NCBI RefSeq assembly: GCF_003259845.1
Contig: NZ_QLMJ01000025.1
Location: 123,548-187,547 of the forward strand
DNA length: 64,000 bases
Reading direction: 5' to 3'
Source of the DNA: Actinoplanes lutulentus
Lineage (GTDB): Bacteria > Actinomycetota > Actinomycetes > Mycobacteriales > Micromonosporaceae
The notes under the pieces are model-generated. The model saw only the letters and a list, made by a program, of their open reading frames with translations. It made no database searches and was not told the origin of the DNA. This document shows, piece after piece, positions 1-8,332 of the stretch (its first letter is position 1; each line of letters opens with the position of its first letter). Both the position numbers and the translations under genes were made by a program.

Positions 1-1971
1 CGGTTTCTGCGGTTTCTGGCGTTTCTGCTGTTCCGGCTGGTTCTGCTGCCGGATCGGACGGTCGGGACCGGGCGGCTGCGGTCGCTGCGGAGCGGACACG
101 ACCGCCCGCGCCGACGGCACCGGACGCGCCGAACCCATCACCGGCGACACCGGTCGCGCTTGCGCGCTCATCGGAGAGATCGGCCGAGCATGTGCCACCA
201 CCGGCGGCGACTGCCGCGTCACGCGCGGCGGTGGTCCAGCCTGCCTCTGGGGTACGGGTGACGGCCACCCGTCGTTACGCGGCGGAGGCGTGGCAGCCGT
301 GGCGTCCGGGTCGGGCCGCCAGCTCGACGGGTCGGCGTCCGGCCACGGGTCGACCGGCGGCCGCAGATGCGGCGGGGTGTCCGGGTCGAACTCAGGCTCC
401 CGCCGCTCCTCGGCTGACTTCGCGGCGGGCGCGGGTTCCGCCGGCTGCGGGGTTCGCTGCGGCAGCGGTGTGCTCGCGGGCCGTCGCTGCGGGAGCGGCT
501 CGGCCGGCTGAGCGGTCTCGCCCAGACGCTCGGTCTTGAGCGGCCCGGGATGCTGGAGAGAACTGGCACTTCGCACCTCGGTGGGACCGTTGTCCCCCGG
601 TTGCTCCTCGGATGCCTCCGCCTCCGCCGGCGCTTGCGGGCGGGCGGCGAGGACCGTGGCCTGCTCCGCCTCGGCGGCCAGCTCGGCCGACGGCTGCACC
701 GCGACCGGCGTGGTGACAGCGGGCCGTTCCTCGGTAGGCCCGGCGACCGGCCCGGCGAGCGCGGCCATCTTCGAGCCGGACAGCACCGTGATGCCGTTCG
801 CCTCGGACTCCTGGACAGGCTCGGACTCCCGGACCGCCAGGTATTTCGACGGGAGCCGCATCTCCTCGGTCGGTCCCGGCGCGGCCGGCTCGCTGGTCAG
901 CAGGGCCGCCCCGGCCAGGATGCTGCCCTCGGCCACCACCAGCTCGGGCTGCTCGATCACCACCGGCGGGTCGCCCAGCTCGCGGTGCAGCAGCGTGCCG
1001 ACCAGCGGGATCCGGCTCGCGCCACCGACCAGGAAGACGCCGGCCAGCTTGCCGTCCGGCAGGTCGGCCCAGCGCAGCAGGTTCTTGGTGATCTGGACGG
1101 TCTGCTCCAGCACCGGCCGGGCCACCGTTTCCAGCTCCTCGCGGGTGAGGTGCGCCTCGACGTCGAGCAGCGGCACCACGAAATCGGCGGCCTGCGCCCG
1201 GGAGAGACGTTCCTTGGCGATCCGCACGTCATCCCAGAGCTGCCGCCGGGCACGCCGCTCCTCAAGCGTGGAGGGCGCCATCAGCGGCTGCCAGTCGTCG
1301 GTGCTCAGGTGCTCGACGACCGCGGCGTCCACGTCCAGCCCGCCGAGATCGTCCCGGCCGTCCACGGCCAGAACCTCAAACCCCGATGAGGTACGCGCCA
1401 CCACACTCGCGTCGAACGTGCCGGCGCCGAAGTCGTGCACCACCACGACCGACCCGATCGGCACGTCCCGCCCGAGCACCTCGGCGAAGTACGTCGCCGC
1501 GGCCACCGGCTCGGCGACCAGCCGGACGCTTTCCAGCCCCGCCTGCGCGGCGGCCTCGGCGAGCAGGGTCCGGCGGGCCGAACCCCAGCTGGCCGGGCAG
1601 GTGAGCGTGGTCTCCGGCCGATAGGGCCCCACGGCCCGGTGCCACTCCTCGACGACCCGGGCCAGCACCGCCGCGATCAGCTCGACGACCTCGAACTCAC
1701 GCTCGCCGAGCAGCACCAGGCCGTCGTCGACGCGGCGTTTCGGGTTCGGCTCGAAGCGGGCCGGGTCGAGCCGGGCGCTGTGCACCGCGTCCCGGCCGAC
1801 GAGCAGGTTGCCCGCGGCGTCGGCGTAGACGGCGGACGGCAGCAACGGTGAACCGTCGACCAGGATCGGCCGGGCACGGCCGTCCGGCCATCGCGCCACG
1901 GCGACGGTGTTCGAGGTGCCGAAGTCGATGCCGAGGGCGTACCGCTTCGGACCACCCTGGTCGATGGACAT
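1..1971 (-). CDS. Hsp70-family (DnaK-like) ATPase with Pro/Gln-rich tail, 3' end cut by window
   Basis: The N-terminal ~380 residues form an actin-like ATPase of the Hsp70 family. Near the start is the phosphate-1 loop GIDFGTSNTVAV, followed by HDFGAGTFD and, further on, FLVGGASRIPLVG, all typical Hsp70 nucleotide-binding motifs. The canonical beta-sandwich substrate-binding domain is not recognisable. After the ATPase the chain becomes low complexity, rich in Pro, Gln, Glu and Ala, and reads open to the edge of the window, so the C-terminus is missing. Such Hsp70-like proteins with disordered or membrane tails are common in actinomycetes, and their clients are unknown. The start is an ATG at 1971. 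The frame was checked to base 1 with no stop. ATPase fold is certain; chaperone function is not. Confidence 0.85.
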   Translation of the reverse strand, partial: MSIDQGGPKRYALGIDFGTSNTVAVARWPDGRARPILVDGSPLLPSAVYADAAGNLLVGRDAVHSARLDPARFEPNPKRRVDDGLVLLGEREFEVVELIAAVLARVVEEWHRAVGPYRPETTLTCPASWGSARRTLLAEAAAQAGLESVRLVAEPVAAATYFAEVLGRDVPIGSVVVVHDFGAGTFDASVVARTSSGFEVLAVDGRDDLGGLDVDAAVVEHLSTDDWQPLMAPSTLEERRARRQLWDDVRIAKERLSRAQAADFVVPLLDVEAHLTREELETVARPVLEQTVQITKNLLRWADLPDGKLAGVFLVGGASRIPLVGTLLHRELGDPPVVIEQPELVVAEGSILAGAALLTSEPAAPGPTEEMRLPSKYLAVRESEPVQESEANGITVLSGSKMAALAGPVAGPTEERPAVTTPVAVQPSAELAAEAEQATVLAARPQAPAEAEASEEQPGDNGPTEVRSASSLQHPGPLKTERLGETAQPAEPLPQRRPASTPLPQRTPQPAEPAPAAKSAEERREPEFDPDTPPHLRPPVDPWPDADPSSWRPDPDATAATPPPRNDGWPSPVPQRQAGPPPRVTRQSPPVVAHARPISPMSAQARPVSPVMGSARPVPSARAVVSAPQRPQPPGPDRPIRQQNQPEQQKRQKPQKP

Positions 1972-2013
1972 GACCGCAGTCTAGGCAATGACGCGCCCGT
2001 CTCGGTCCCTCCA

Positions 2014-2787
2014 CTACCTCCCGGTGAACTTCGGCTTGCGCTTCTCGACGAAAGCGGTGGTCCCCTCCACCCGGTCGTCGGTGGCGAAGAGCCCCGCGAA
2101 CAGGTGAGACTCCAGCGCGAGGCCGGAGGCCAGGTCGACACTCAGACCGCCGTCAATCGCCTCTTTGGCGGCGCGCAGCGCGAGCGCCGGACCGGTCGTG
2201 TACGGCCTGAGCAGCGCCAGCGCTGTCGAATACACGTCAGCGGCCGGCGCGACCCGGTCGGCCAGCCCGATCCGCAGCGCTTCCTCGGCGTCCACCATCC
2301 GGCCGGAGAAGATCAGGTCCTTGGCCTTGGCCGGGCCGACCAGCCGGGCCAGACGCTGGGTGCCGCCGGCGCCGGGGATGATGCCCAGCCTGATCTCCGG
2401 CTGGCCGAGCTTGGCGTCGTCGGCCACCACCCGGAAATCGCAGGCGAGAGCCAGCTCACACCCGCCGCCCAGGGCGTACCCGGTGATCGCGGCGGCGACC
2501 GGCTTGGGGATCCGGGCGACGGCGTCGAACGCGCTGGAGAGCGCGCCGGCCCGGGCCACCATCTCCTGGTACGTCACGGTCGTGAACTCGGTGATGTCGG
2601 CGCCCGCGGCGAAGACCTTCTCCCCGCCGAACACGACCACGGCGCGAACCTGGTCGTCGGTGGAGGCAGCGTGCGCGGCCGAGCGCAGCTCTTCCTGCAC
2701 CTGGGTGTTCAACGCGTTCATCGGGGGTCTTTCGAGCCGGATCGTGCCGATGCCGTCCGTGACCTCGAGCCGTACGAACTCGCCCAC
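2014..2787 (-). CDS. Enoyl-CoA hydratase/isomerase family protein
   Basis: A 257-residue crotonase-fold protein that probably hydrates 2-enoyl-CoA in fatty-acid or amino-acid degradation. The oxyanion-hole segment FAAGADITEF and the second core GYALGGGCELALACDFR are clear, followed by QPEIRLGIIPGAGGTQRL, which carries a catalytic-type glutamate and is typical of genuine hydratases. An open frame continues further upstream, but the GTG at 2787 is chosen because GAGGAG (complement of 2795-2800) lies 7 nt ahead and the conserved domain begins immediately. It is divergent from the small membrane gene at 2869. A 3-hydroxybutyryl-CoA dehydrogenase and a thiolase elsewhere in the window could act in the same pathway (inference). 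Exact substrate length cannot be read from sequence. Confidence 0.9.
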   Translation of the reverse strand: MGEFVRLEVTDGIGTIRLERPPMNALNTQVQEELRSAAHAASTDDQVRAVVVFGGEKVFAAGADITEFTTVTYQEMVARAGALSSAFDAVARIPKPVAAAITGYALGGGCELALACDFRVVADDAKLGQPEIRLGIIPGAGGTQRLARLVGPAKAKDLIFSGRMVDAEEALRIGLADRVAPAADVYSTALALLRPYTTGPALALRAAKEAIDGGLSVDLASGLALESHLFAGLFATDDRVEGTTAFVEKRKPKFTGR

Positions 2788-2868
2788 CCGGTGCCTCCTC
2801 GCGCTGGGGTCGTTTGGCCGACAGCCTACGACGGGTACGGGATACATTGGGGTCCTCTGGGAGGGGAA

Positions 2869-3330
2869 ATGACGACGTACTACCGAGACCCGGAAGTGCT
2901 CATCACATCGTCCGCGGTCCACATGAACAACCAGGACTTCCGGCTGCCCGAGCTGATCCGGGTCTGGTACACCCGAGGCGCTCGTGACTGGAGTGTCATC
3001 GCCTGGCGCGGCGCACTCGGCCTGACAATCCTGTTGCCCCTGGTCGCCGGTCTGCTCGCGATCGGCGTCGCGCTGGTCATCGAGGCGACGCTCGCCACCA
3101 CCCTCGCTCTCGTCGTCGGCGGCATCCTGCTCGGCCTCGCCGCCGTCCCGGTCGCCGACCTGATGCTGGAGCGGGTCGACAGGTCGTACGACAGGGGAAG
3201 CCGGAGCCTGGAGATCTGGGGCCGGGTCCCGGGCGGCGACGTGCTGCTGCTGCGCACCGACAACGCCCAGCGTTTCGGCCGCGTCTACCGGGCACTCCAG
3301 CGCGCCCTGGAGCCGGCGGTCCGCCGGTGA
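2869..3330 (+). CDS. Small membrane protein, DUF6232-like
   Basis: A 153-residue protein of unknown function. The first ~45 residues are polar (TTYYRDPEVLITSSAVHM resembles the N-terminus of DUF6232 proteins). Two adjoining hydrophobic helices follow at about residues 50-70 and 75-95, then a ~50-residue cytoplasmic-type tail with many Arg. The ATG is preceded by GAGGGG at a normal distance. The next gene starts inside its stop codon (GTGA), so the two are co-translated. DUF6232 proteins occur across actinomycetes without known role; the assignment is by resemblance from memory. Confidence 0.75.
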   Translation: MTTYYRDPEVLITSSAVHMNNQDFRLPELIRVWYTRGARDWSVIAWRGALGLTILLPLVAGLLAIGVALVIEATLATTLALVVGGILLGLAAVPVADLMLERVDRSYDRGSRSLEIWGRVPGGDVLLLRTDNAQRFGRVYRALQRALEPAVRR

Positions 3331-3680
3331 GGCGTGACGCCGCCGGCTTGGCCGCGCTGCTGACCACGACGGGTGTGCTGCACTTCGTCGCGCCCCGGCC
3401 GTTCGACAAGATCGTGCCGCGGTCGCTGCCCGGCTCGCCGCGCACCTGGACGTACCTGAGCGGCGTGGCCGAGCTGGCCGTGGCCGCCGCCGTCGCGCAT
3501 CCGCGGACCCGCCGGGCCGGTGGCCTGGCCGCCGCGGCGCTGTTCGCCGCGGTCTTCCCGGCCAACGTCAAGATGGCGGTGGACTGGCGGCATGCTCCCC
3601 CGGCGCAGCGGGCCGTCGCGTTCGGCCGGCTGCCGCTGCAGGCGCCACTGATCGCCTGGGCCTGGCGCGTGTCCCGCTGA
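3327..3680 (+). CDS. Small DoxX-like integral membrane protein
   Basis: A 117-residue hydrophobic protein with about three to four predicted helices. The N-terminal segment LLTTTGVLHFVAPRPFDKIVP, followed by a helix containing YLSGVAELAVAAAV, is characteristic of DoxX/SURF4-related small membrane proteins of actinomycetes. The later PANVKMAVDWRHAP segment fits the same group. The GTG start overlaps the upstream stop by 4 bp, indicating translational coupling with the DUF6232-like gene. Function is unknown; DoxX relatives have been linked to thiol or redox homeostasis, which cannot be claimed here. Confidence 0.75.
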   Translation: MRRDAAGLAALLTTTGVLHFVAPRPFDKIVPRSLPGSPRTWTYLSGVAELAVAAAVAHPRTRRAGGLAAAALFAAVFPANVKMAVDWRHAPPAQRAVAFGRLPLQAPLIAWAWRVSR

Positions 3681-3737
3681 TCGCTTCTGGCGAATCCTGA
3701 TCCGGGATTCGTCCGGCATGTGGACGATGAAAGCATC

Positions 3738-4655
3738 ATGAGCAAGCGAGACATCATCCCCAGCGAGTCCCTGGACGACGCGGTTCGCGTGGTCATCGAC
3801 GTCTGCTCTCGCGCGCGGGGCGGCGACCTGGAGGCGCGGGTCACCTTCATCGGCGAGTCGGCGCAGGCCGCCGGCCTGCGCGCGGCGGTGAACGGGCTGC
3901 TCGACCAGACCGACGCGTTCGTCCGCGAAGCCGGTGCCGCCTCGGCCGCGGCCGCCGAGGGCCGGTTCCATCGCAAGTTCCTCGATCAGGGGCTGAACGG
4001 CGTCTACCGGACGGCCGCGCAGCAGATCACCCATTCGAACCAGGTGATGAGCCGGACCGCCGCCGAGTTCGCCGGCGCTGCCCAGGGCCGGCTGCGCCTC
4101 GCCGACCAGCTCGAATCCGCCGTGCTCACGGTCTCCGAGCAGGTCGCCACGGCCGCCACCGAGATGGGCGCCTCGGCGAACGGGCTGGCCGATTTCGCCC
4201 GGGAGGCGGTCACCGACGCCGAGCGGGGCCTCGGCACGGTCTCCTCGCTGCGCAGCTCCTCCGACGAGATCCGGCACGCCGTCGACCTGATCAACAAGGT
4301 GGCGGCACAGACCCGGCTGCTGGCACTCAACGCCACCATCGAGGCGGCTCGGGCCGGCACGGCCGGGCGCGGCTTCGGCGTGGTGGCGAACGAGGTGAAG
4401 TCGCTCGCGAACGAGACGAGCGCGTCCAGTGAGGAGATCATGCGGCAGGTCGCCACGGTGCAGCAGGCGGCCGCCGACGCGATCGGCGTGCTGGAGGCGG
4501 TGACCGCGCGGATCCGCGAGATGAGCGGTCTTGTCGACGGGATCGCCCGGGCCGTGGACGGCGGCCAGGACGTGACCGATGGCGGGCTGTCCCAGCTCGC
4601 CGAAGTGCTGCAGGGCGAGGTGTCCCGGTTCGTCACCATGATCCGCGAGGCCTGA
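3738..4655 (+). CDS. Soluble methyl-accepting chemotaxis-type signalling protein
   Basis: A 305-residue cytoplasmic transducer with no transmembrane segment or periplasmic sensor. Residues ~100-300 form the long antiparallel coiled coil of MCP signalling domains. Its hairpin tip at about 184-225 contains the kinase-contact motif (AAQTRLLALNATIEAARAG, then GRGFGVVANEVKSLA). The N-terminal ~95 residues resemble a HAMP-like/linker region. The next gene, 31 bp downstream, encodes a lone PAS domain of the Aer type, so the two probably form one receptor in trans (inference). ATG 3738 is chosen; an in-frame ATG at 3720 would add six residues. Output would be CheA/CheW and motility, neither of which is in the window. 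Confidence 0.88.
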   Translation: MSKRDIIPSESLDDAVRVVIDVCSRARGGDLEARVTFIGESAQAAGLRAAVNGLLDQTDAFVREAGAASAAAAEGRFHRKFLDQGLNGVYRTAAQQITHSNQVMSRTAAEFAGAAQGRLRLADQLESAVLTVSEQVATAATEMGASANGLADFAREAVTDAERGLGTVSSLRSSSDEIRHAVDLINKVAAQTRLLALNATIEAARAGTAGRGFGVVANEVKSLANETSASSEEIMRQVATVQQAAADAIGVLEAVTARIREMSGLVDGIARAVDGGQDVTDGGLSQLAEVLQGEVSRFVTMIREA

Positions 4656-4685
4656 AACCCCGATTTCTCCGCAGAGAAGGTCATC

Positions 4686-5231
4686 ATGCGACTCACCCAG
4701 ATCCGGCCGACCGGTACCGAACGAACCTTCAGCGACGGTGAGCTGATCGTCACCAAGACCGATCCGCACGGTGTGATCACCTATGCGAACGACGTCTTCC
4801 TGCGCATCTCCGCCCTGAGCGAGGCGGAGGCGGTCGGGCAGCCGCACAACGTGATCCGCCACCCGGACATGCCGCGGTCGGTCTTCAAACTGCTCTGGGA
4901 CACCGTCCAGGACGGGCGGGAGATCTTCGCGTACGTCGTGAACCTCGCCGCCGACGGCGCGCACTACTGGGTGTTCGCGCACGTCACCCCGTCGTTCGAC
5001 AGCGCCGGACGGGTGATCGGTTACCACTCCAACCGGCGGGTGCCGTCCCGCCCCGCGGTGGCCGCGGCCGACGAGCTGTACGGGCAACTGCGGGCCGCCG
5101 AGCGCCGGCACGACCGTACCCAGGACGCGGTTGAAGCCGGTGAGGCCGCGCTGCGGCAGGTGCTCGACGAGCGCGGCCGTACCTATGACGAGCTGGTCTG
5201 GGACATCGCGTCGGGCAGCCGCAGACCCTAG
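4686..5231 (+). CDS. PAS-domain sensor protein, aerotaxis (Aer) type
   Basis: A 181-residue protein with one PAS domain at about residues 15-120. The segments GVITYANDVFLRISAL, VGQPHNVIRHPDMP and GAHYWVFAHVTP closely follow the FAD-binding PAS domain of Aer receptors, including the NxxRHPDMP stretch. The remaining ~55 residues are a charged helix (about 125-170) that could pair with a coiled coil. It lacks the membrane anchor, HAMP and signalling domain of classical Aer; the preceding gene supplies the signalling domain. GAGAAGG lies just upstream of the ATG. Its TAG stop shares the CTAG at 5228-5231 with the stop of convergent rbsK. Flavin binding is inferred from family resemblance. Confidence 0.88.
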   Translation: MRLTQIRPTGTERTFSDGELIVTKTDPHGVITYANDVFLRISALSEAEAVGQPHNVIRHPDMPRSVFKLLWDTVQDGREIFAYVVNLAADGAHYWVFAHVTPSFDSAGRVIGYHSNRRVPSRPAVAAADELYGQLRAAERRHDRTQDAVEAGEAALRQVLDERGRTYDELVWDIASGSRRP

Positions 5232-6118
5232 GAGTTGTAGAGGGCCTCGATCTCGGCGCGCTCGGGCAGCGCGCCACTCGCGCCGACCCGCTGGACGCAG
5301 GCCGCGCCGGCCGCGTTGGCCCAGCGGACCGCGTCGAGCAGATCACGGCCCTCGCCCCAGGCGACGGCGAGCGCGCCGGTGAACGCGTCACCGGCGGCAG
5401 TGGTGTCGGCCACCTCCACCGGGAACGCCGGGATGTGCACGTCCTGGCCGTCGCGGTCGGCGTACCGGGCGCCGGAGCCGCTGAGCGTCAGCACCACCCG
5501 GGGCACCAGGGCCAGCAGCGCGCCCATGTCGGGTTCCCCGGTGCCGGCCACGGCCCGCGCCTCGATCTCGTTGACCAGCAGCAGGTCCACCTCGTCCAGC
5601 AGACCGGGCGGCAGGTCACGGGCGGGCGCGGCGTTCAGGATGGTCCGGGTGCCGCCCGCGCGGCCGGCACGCAGCGCGGCGTGCACCGTCTCCATCGGGA
5701 TCTCCTGCTGGCAGAGCAGTACGTCGGCCTCGCCGATCACCGCCTGCTCGTCGGCGGTGAGGCCGGTGAAGGTCCGGTTCGCCCCGGGACTGACCAGGAT
5801 GGAGTTCTCCCCGGCATGGTCCACCATGATCACTGCTACGCCGGACGTGCCGTAGCTCGTGCGTACCCAAGTGGTGTTGACGCCTGTAGCCGCGAGTCGC
5901 GCGCCCAGGGTGACCCCGAACGCGTCTGAACCGATCGCGCCGAGGAACGTGGTCTCGCCGCCGGCCCGAGCCGCCGCGATGGCCTGGTTGGAGCCCTTGC
6001 CGCCGGGCGCCATCACGAAGTCGTCGCCGAGCACGGTTTCACCCGGTCGGGGCAGCGTGGGCGCCAGACCGACCAGGTCCATGTTCGCGCTGCCCACCAC
6101 GACCACCTTGGGCGCCAT
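5228..6118 (-). CDS. rbsK: Ribokinase, PfkB family
   Basis: A 296-residue PfkB-family sugar kinase that phosphorylates ribose at O5 to feed the pentose phosphate pathway. The N-terminal VVVGSANMDLVGLAPTLPRPGET and MAPGGKGSNQAIAAARAG match ribokinase, including the GGKGxNQA substrate loop. The C-terminal signature DTTAAGDAFTGALAVA contains the anion hole and catalytic Asp. Length is standard. It is the last gene of a minus-strand operon after the ABC ATPase (1-bp gap) and a ROK regulator. No ribose transporter is present here, so a salvage role for ribose from nucleosides is possible (inference). Confidence 0.93.
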   Translation of the reverse strand: MAPKVVVVGSANMDLVGLAPTLPRPGETVLGDDFVMAPGGKGSNQAIAAARAGGETTFLGAIGSDAFGVTLGARLAATGVNTTWVRTSYGTSGVAVIMVDHAGENSILVSPGANRTFTGLTADEQAVIGEADVLLCQQEIPMETVHAALRAGRAGGTRTILNAAPARDLPPGLLDEVDLLLVNEIEARAVAGTGEPDMGALLALVPRVVLTLSGSGARYADRDGQDVHIPAFPVEVADTTAAGDAFTGALAVAWGEGRDLLDAVRWANAAGAACVQRVGASGALPERAEIEALYNS

Positions 6119-6119
6119 C

Positions 6120-6977
6120 TCAGGCGGCCCGTGCCGTGTAGCGGTCGCCGAACCGGTCCACCACCAGCGGAAGCCCGAACGTCTTGGTCAGGTTTTCCGC
6201 GGTGAGCACCTCGCCGAGCAGGCCGGACGCGACCGTGCCGCCCTCGCGCAGCAGCAGGCCGTGGGTGAATCCCGGCGGGATCTCCTCGACGTGGTGGGTC
6301 ACCAGGACCATGGCCGGGGCGTCCGGGTCGAGCGCCAGCTCGCTCAGGTGACCGATCAGGGTCTCCCGGCCGCCCAGGTCGAGCCCGGCGGTCGGCTCGT
6401 CGAGCAGCATCAGCTCGGGGTCGGTCATCAGGGCACGGGCGATCTGGGTGCGCTTGCGCTCACCCTCGGACAGCGTGCCGAACGAACGGTCGGCGAAAGC
6501 AGCGATGCCGAGCTGGTCGAGCAGCTCACGGGCGCGGGCCTCGTCCAGCGGGTCGTAATCCTCCCGCCAGCGGCCGACCACCGACCACGCGGCGGTCATC
6601 ACCACGTCCAGCACTCTCTCGTCCGGCGGCACCTGGTCGGCGAACCGGCCGGTGGTTATGCCCACCCGGGTACGCAACTCGTTCACGTCCGTGCGCCCCA
6701 GCTTCTCGGCCAGCACGTACGCCTGGCCGCTGGTCGGGTGCATCCGGGCGGAAGCGAGGTTGAGCAGGGTGGTCTTGCCGGCGCCGTTCGGGCCCAGCAC
6801 CACCCATCGCTCGTCGAGCTCGACCTGCCAGGACAGGTCACGAATCAGGAAATTCCCCGCGCGGACCACGCTGACGCGGTCGAAGGCGATGACGGTGTCC
6901 TCGTCGGGCGGAATGGATACGGCAGCCTCCAGCACGCGTCCATCCAACCATGTGGGCCTGTTGTTTCCCGGCACCAC
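6120..6977 (-). CDS. ABC transporter ATP-binding protein (stand-alone)
   Basis: A single ABC nucleotide-binding domain of about 270-285 residues. Walker A is GPNGAGKTTLLNL, the signature is LSEGERKRTQIARAL, Walker B is ELMLLDEPTAGLD, and the switch His lies in LVTHHVEEIPPGFTH. The last feature resembles the ModF/YlmA-type ATPases. No permease is encoded nearby. It lies between the ROK regulator (4-bp gap) and rbsK (1-bp gap) on the same strand, so it is co-transcribed. The start is uncertain: ATG 6977 is the longest, but an in-frame GTG near 6935 is closer to the conserved core. Substrate cannot be inferred. Confidence 0.88.
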   Translation of the reverse strand: MVPGNNRPTWLDGRVLEAAVSIPPDEDTVIAFDRVSVVRAGNFLIRDLSWQVELDERWVVLGPNGAGKTTLLNLASARMHPTSGQAYVLAEKLGRTDVNELRTRVGITTGRFADQVPPDERVLDVVMTAAWSVVGRWREDYDPLDEARARELLDQLGIAAFADRSFGTLSEGERKRTQIARALMTDPELMLLDEPTAGLDLGGRETLIGHLSELALDPDAPAMVLVTHHVEEIPPGFTHGLLLREGGTVASGLLGEVLTAENLTKTFGLPLVVDRFGDRYTARAA

Positions 6978-6981
6978 CTAC

Positions 6982-8160
6982 TCAGTCGGTGGTCGAGCCG
7001 AACACCTCGTCGCGGACCGCGTCCAGAGCCGTCCGCAGGGCGCCGTGCAGCACCGGCTCGGACGCCACGGCGGTCACCACGACCTTCGGCGAGACCAGAG
7101 TTATGGCCGCGACCTCACGTTCCACCCGGTCGGCCAGGGCGGCGCCACCGGCACGGCTCACCTCGCCGGCCAGCACCACGAGCGGCGGGTCGAGCACCAC
7201 GCAGGTGGCGGCGACACCGAGCGCCAGCCGCCGGGCCAGCTCGTCGAGGACCGGCTCACCGGCCGGACCGGCCGCGACCGCCGCGCGGACCACGTCGGAC
7301 GCCTCGGCGCCCCGGAAGCCGAACTGCTTGCCGATCGCCTTCACCGCGTCGGCGCCGGCGATCGCCTGGAACGCGCCCTTCACCCCGCGCCGGGACGCGT
7401 TGTGCGGCACCTCGGCGCCGGCCACCGGCAGGTACCCGATCTCACCGGCCGCACCGGTGGCGCCCTGGTGCAGGCGGCCCGCGATGACGGTGGCGAGACC
7501 GACGCCGCGACCGATCCAGATCAGCGCGAAGTCGCTGACCCCGGTGGCCGCGCCACCGGTGCCGGACTCGGCGACGGCGGCGAGGTTCACGTCGTTGCCG
7601 AACAGGACCGGGGTACTCAGGTCCTTGCGCAGCTCGGCCAGCAGGCCGCGGTGCCAGCGGGGCAGGTCGTGCGCGAAGGAGATCTCGCCGGACTCGGGGT
7701 CGACCAGGCCGGGGGTGCCGAGCACGACGCGGCGGACCGAGGACATGTCGGTCCCGGCCTCGGTCGCGGCCTGGATCACCGCGTTGTGCACCACGCCGAC
7801 CGGGTCGTCGGTGTCCTTGGTGCTCTGCTCGACCCGGCTGATGATGGTGCCGGTGATGTCGGCACAGGCCGCGACGACGCAGTCCGGGCCGACGTCGACG
7901 CCGATGACGTGGGCACTACCGGGGGTGACGGCGTACAGCTGAGCGTTCGGGCCACGGCCGCCGGCCTGCTCGCCGACCCGGCGGACCAGACCGCGTTCTT
8001 CGAGGCGTTCCACCAGCTGGGATGCGGTGACTTTGCTGAGGCCGGTCATCTCGCCGAGCTGCGCCCGTGTCAGAGGTCCACGGGTGAGCAGAAGGTCCAG
8101 CGCCGCACGGTCGTTGAGTGCGCGCAGCAGCCGGGGCGTGCCCGGGAGACGGGTGGCCAT
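6982..8160 (-). CDS. ROK-family transcriptional regulator (NagC/XylR type)
   Basis: A 392-residue ROK repressor. Residues ~1-80 are a winged helix-turn-helix (LTRAQLGEMTGLSKVTASQLVERLEERGLV). A sugar-kinase-like ROK domain follows, with GVDVGPDCVVAAC and a glycine-rich GVGLATVIAGRLHQGATGAAGEIGYLPV. The usual ROK zinc-ligand cluster (CxCGxxGC) is not seen, as in many regulators that no longer act as kinases. It is divergently transcribed from a GH3 beta-N-acetylglucosaminidase gene and heads an operon with an ABC ATPase and ribokinase. A NagC-like role, sensing amino sugars and controlling the divergent gene, is inferred from position. Confidence 0.9.
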   Translation of the reverse strand: MATRLPGTPRLLRALNDRAALDLLLTRGPLTRAQLGEMTGLSKVTASQLVERLEERGLVRRVGEQAGGRGPNAQLYAVTPGSAHVIGVDVGPDCVVAACADITGTIISRVEQSTKDTDDPVGVVHNAVIQAATEAGTDMSSVRRVVLGTPGLVDPESGEISFAHDLPRWHRGLLAELRKDLSTPVLFGNDVNLAAVAESGTGGAATGVSDFALIWIGRGVGLATVIAGRLHQGATGAAGEIGYLPVAGAEVPHNASRRGVKGAFQAIAGADAVKAIGKQFGFRGAEASDVVRAAVAAGPAGEPVLDELARRLALGVAATCVVLDPPLVVLAGEVSRAGGAALADRVEREVAAITLVSPKVVVTAVASEPVLHGALRTALDAVRDEVFGSTTD

Positions 8161-8168
8161 AGCGTTGT

Positions 8169-8183
8169 CCTTAATACTAAAGG
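8169..8183. promoter_or_regulatory. Candidate ROK operator in the divergent ROK/nagZ region
   Basis: CCTTAATACTAAAGG is an imperfect 15-bp palindrome with CCTT/AAGG outer arms. Its core TTAATACTAA resembles the TTA(G/A)T...ACTAA half-sites reported for several ROK regulators. It lies 9 bp upstream of the ROK start, in an AT-rich patch that stands out in this GC-rich genome, and about 150 bp upstream of nagZ. It is proposed as the autoregulatory or divergent operator. Not tested. Confidence 0.4.
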
Positions 8184-8332
8184 TTCTTTCCTGTTACAGT
8201 GTCGACGCTCAAACCGCAGCCGCAGCGTAACGGTAGGCGACGTTGCCTAGCCGGAGGGTGGCTCATCGACTCCGAGCGATCATGGCAGGTCGCAGGTCTT
8301 CCGGACCAGATCCGCGCCATCGGAAGGACAAC

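Noticed and set aside
3285..5111. 608-residue minus-strand open frame opposite the MCP and PAS genes
   Set aside because: The plus-strand proteins have unmistakable conserved motifs through the same region; the minus frame has none.
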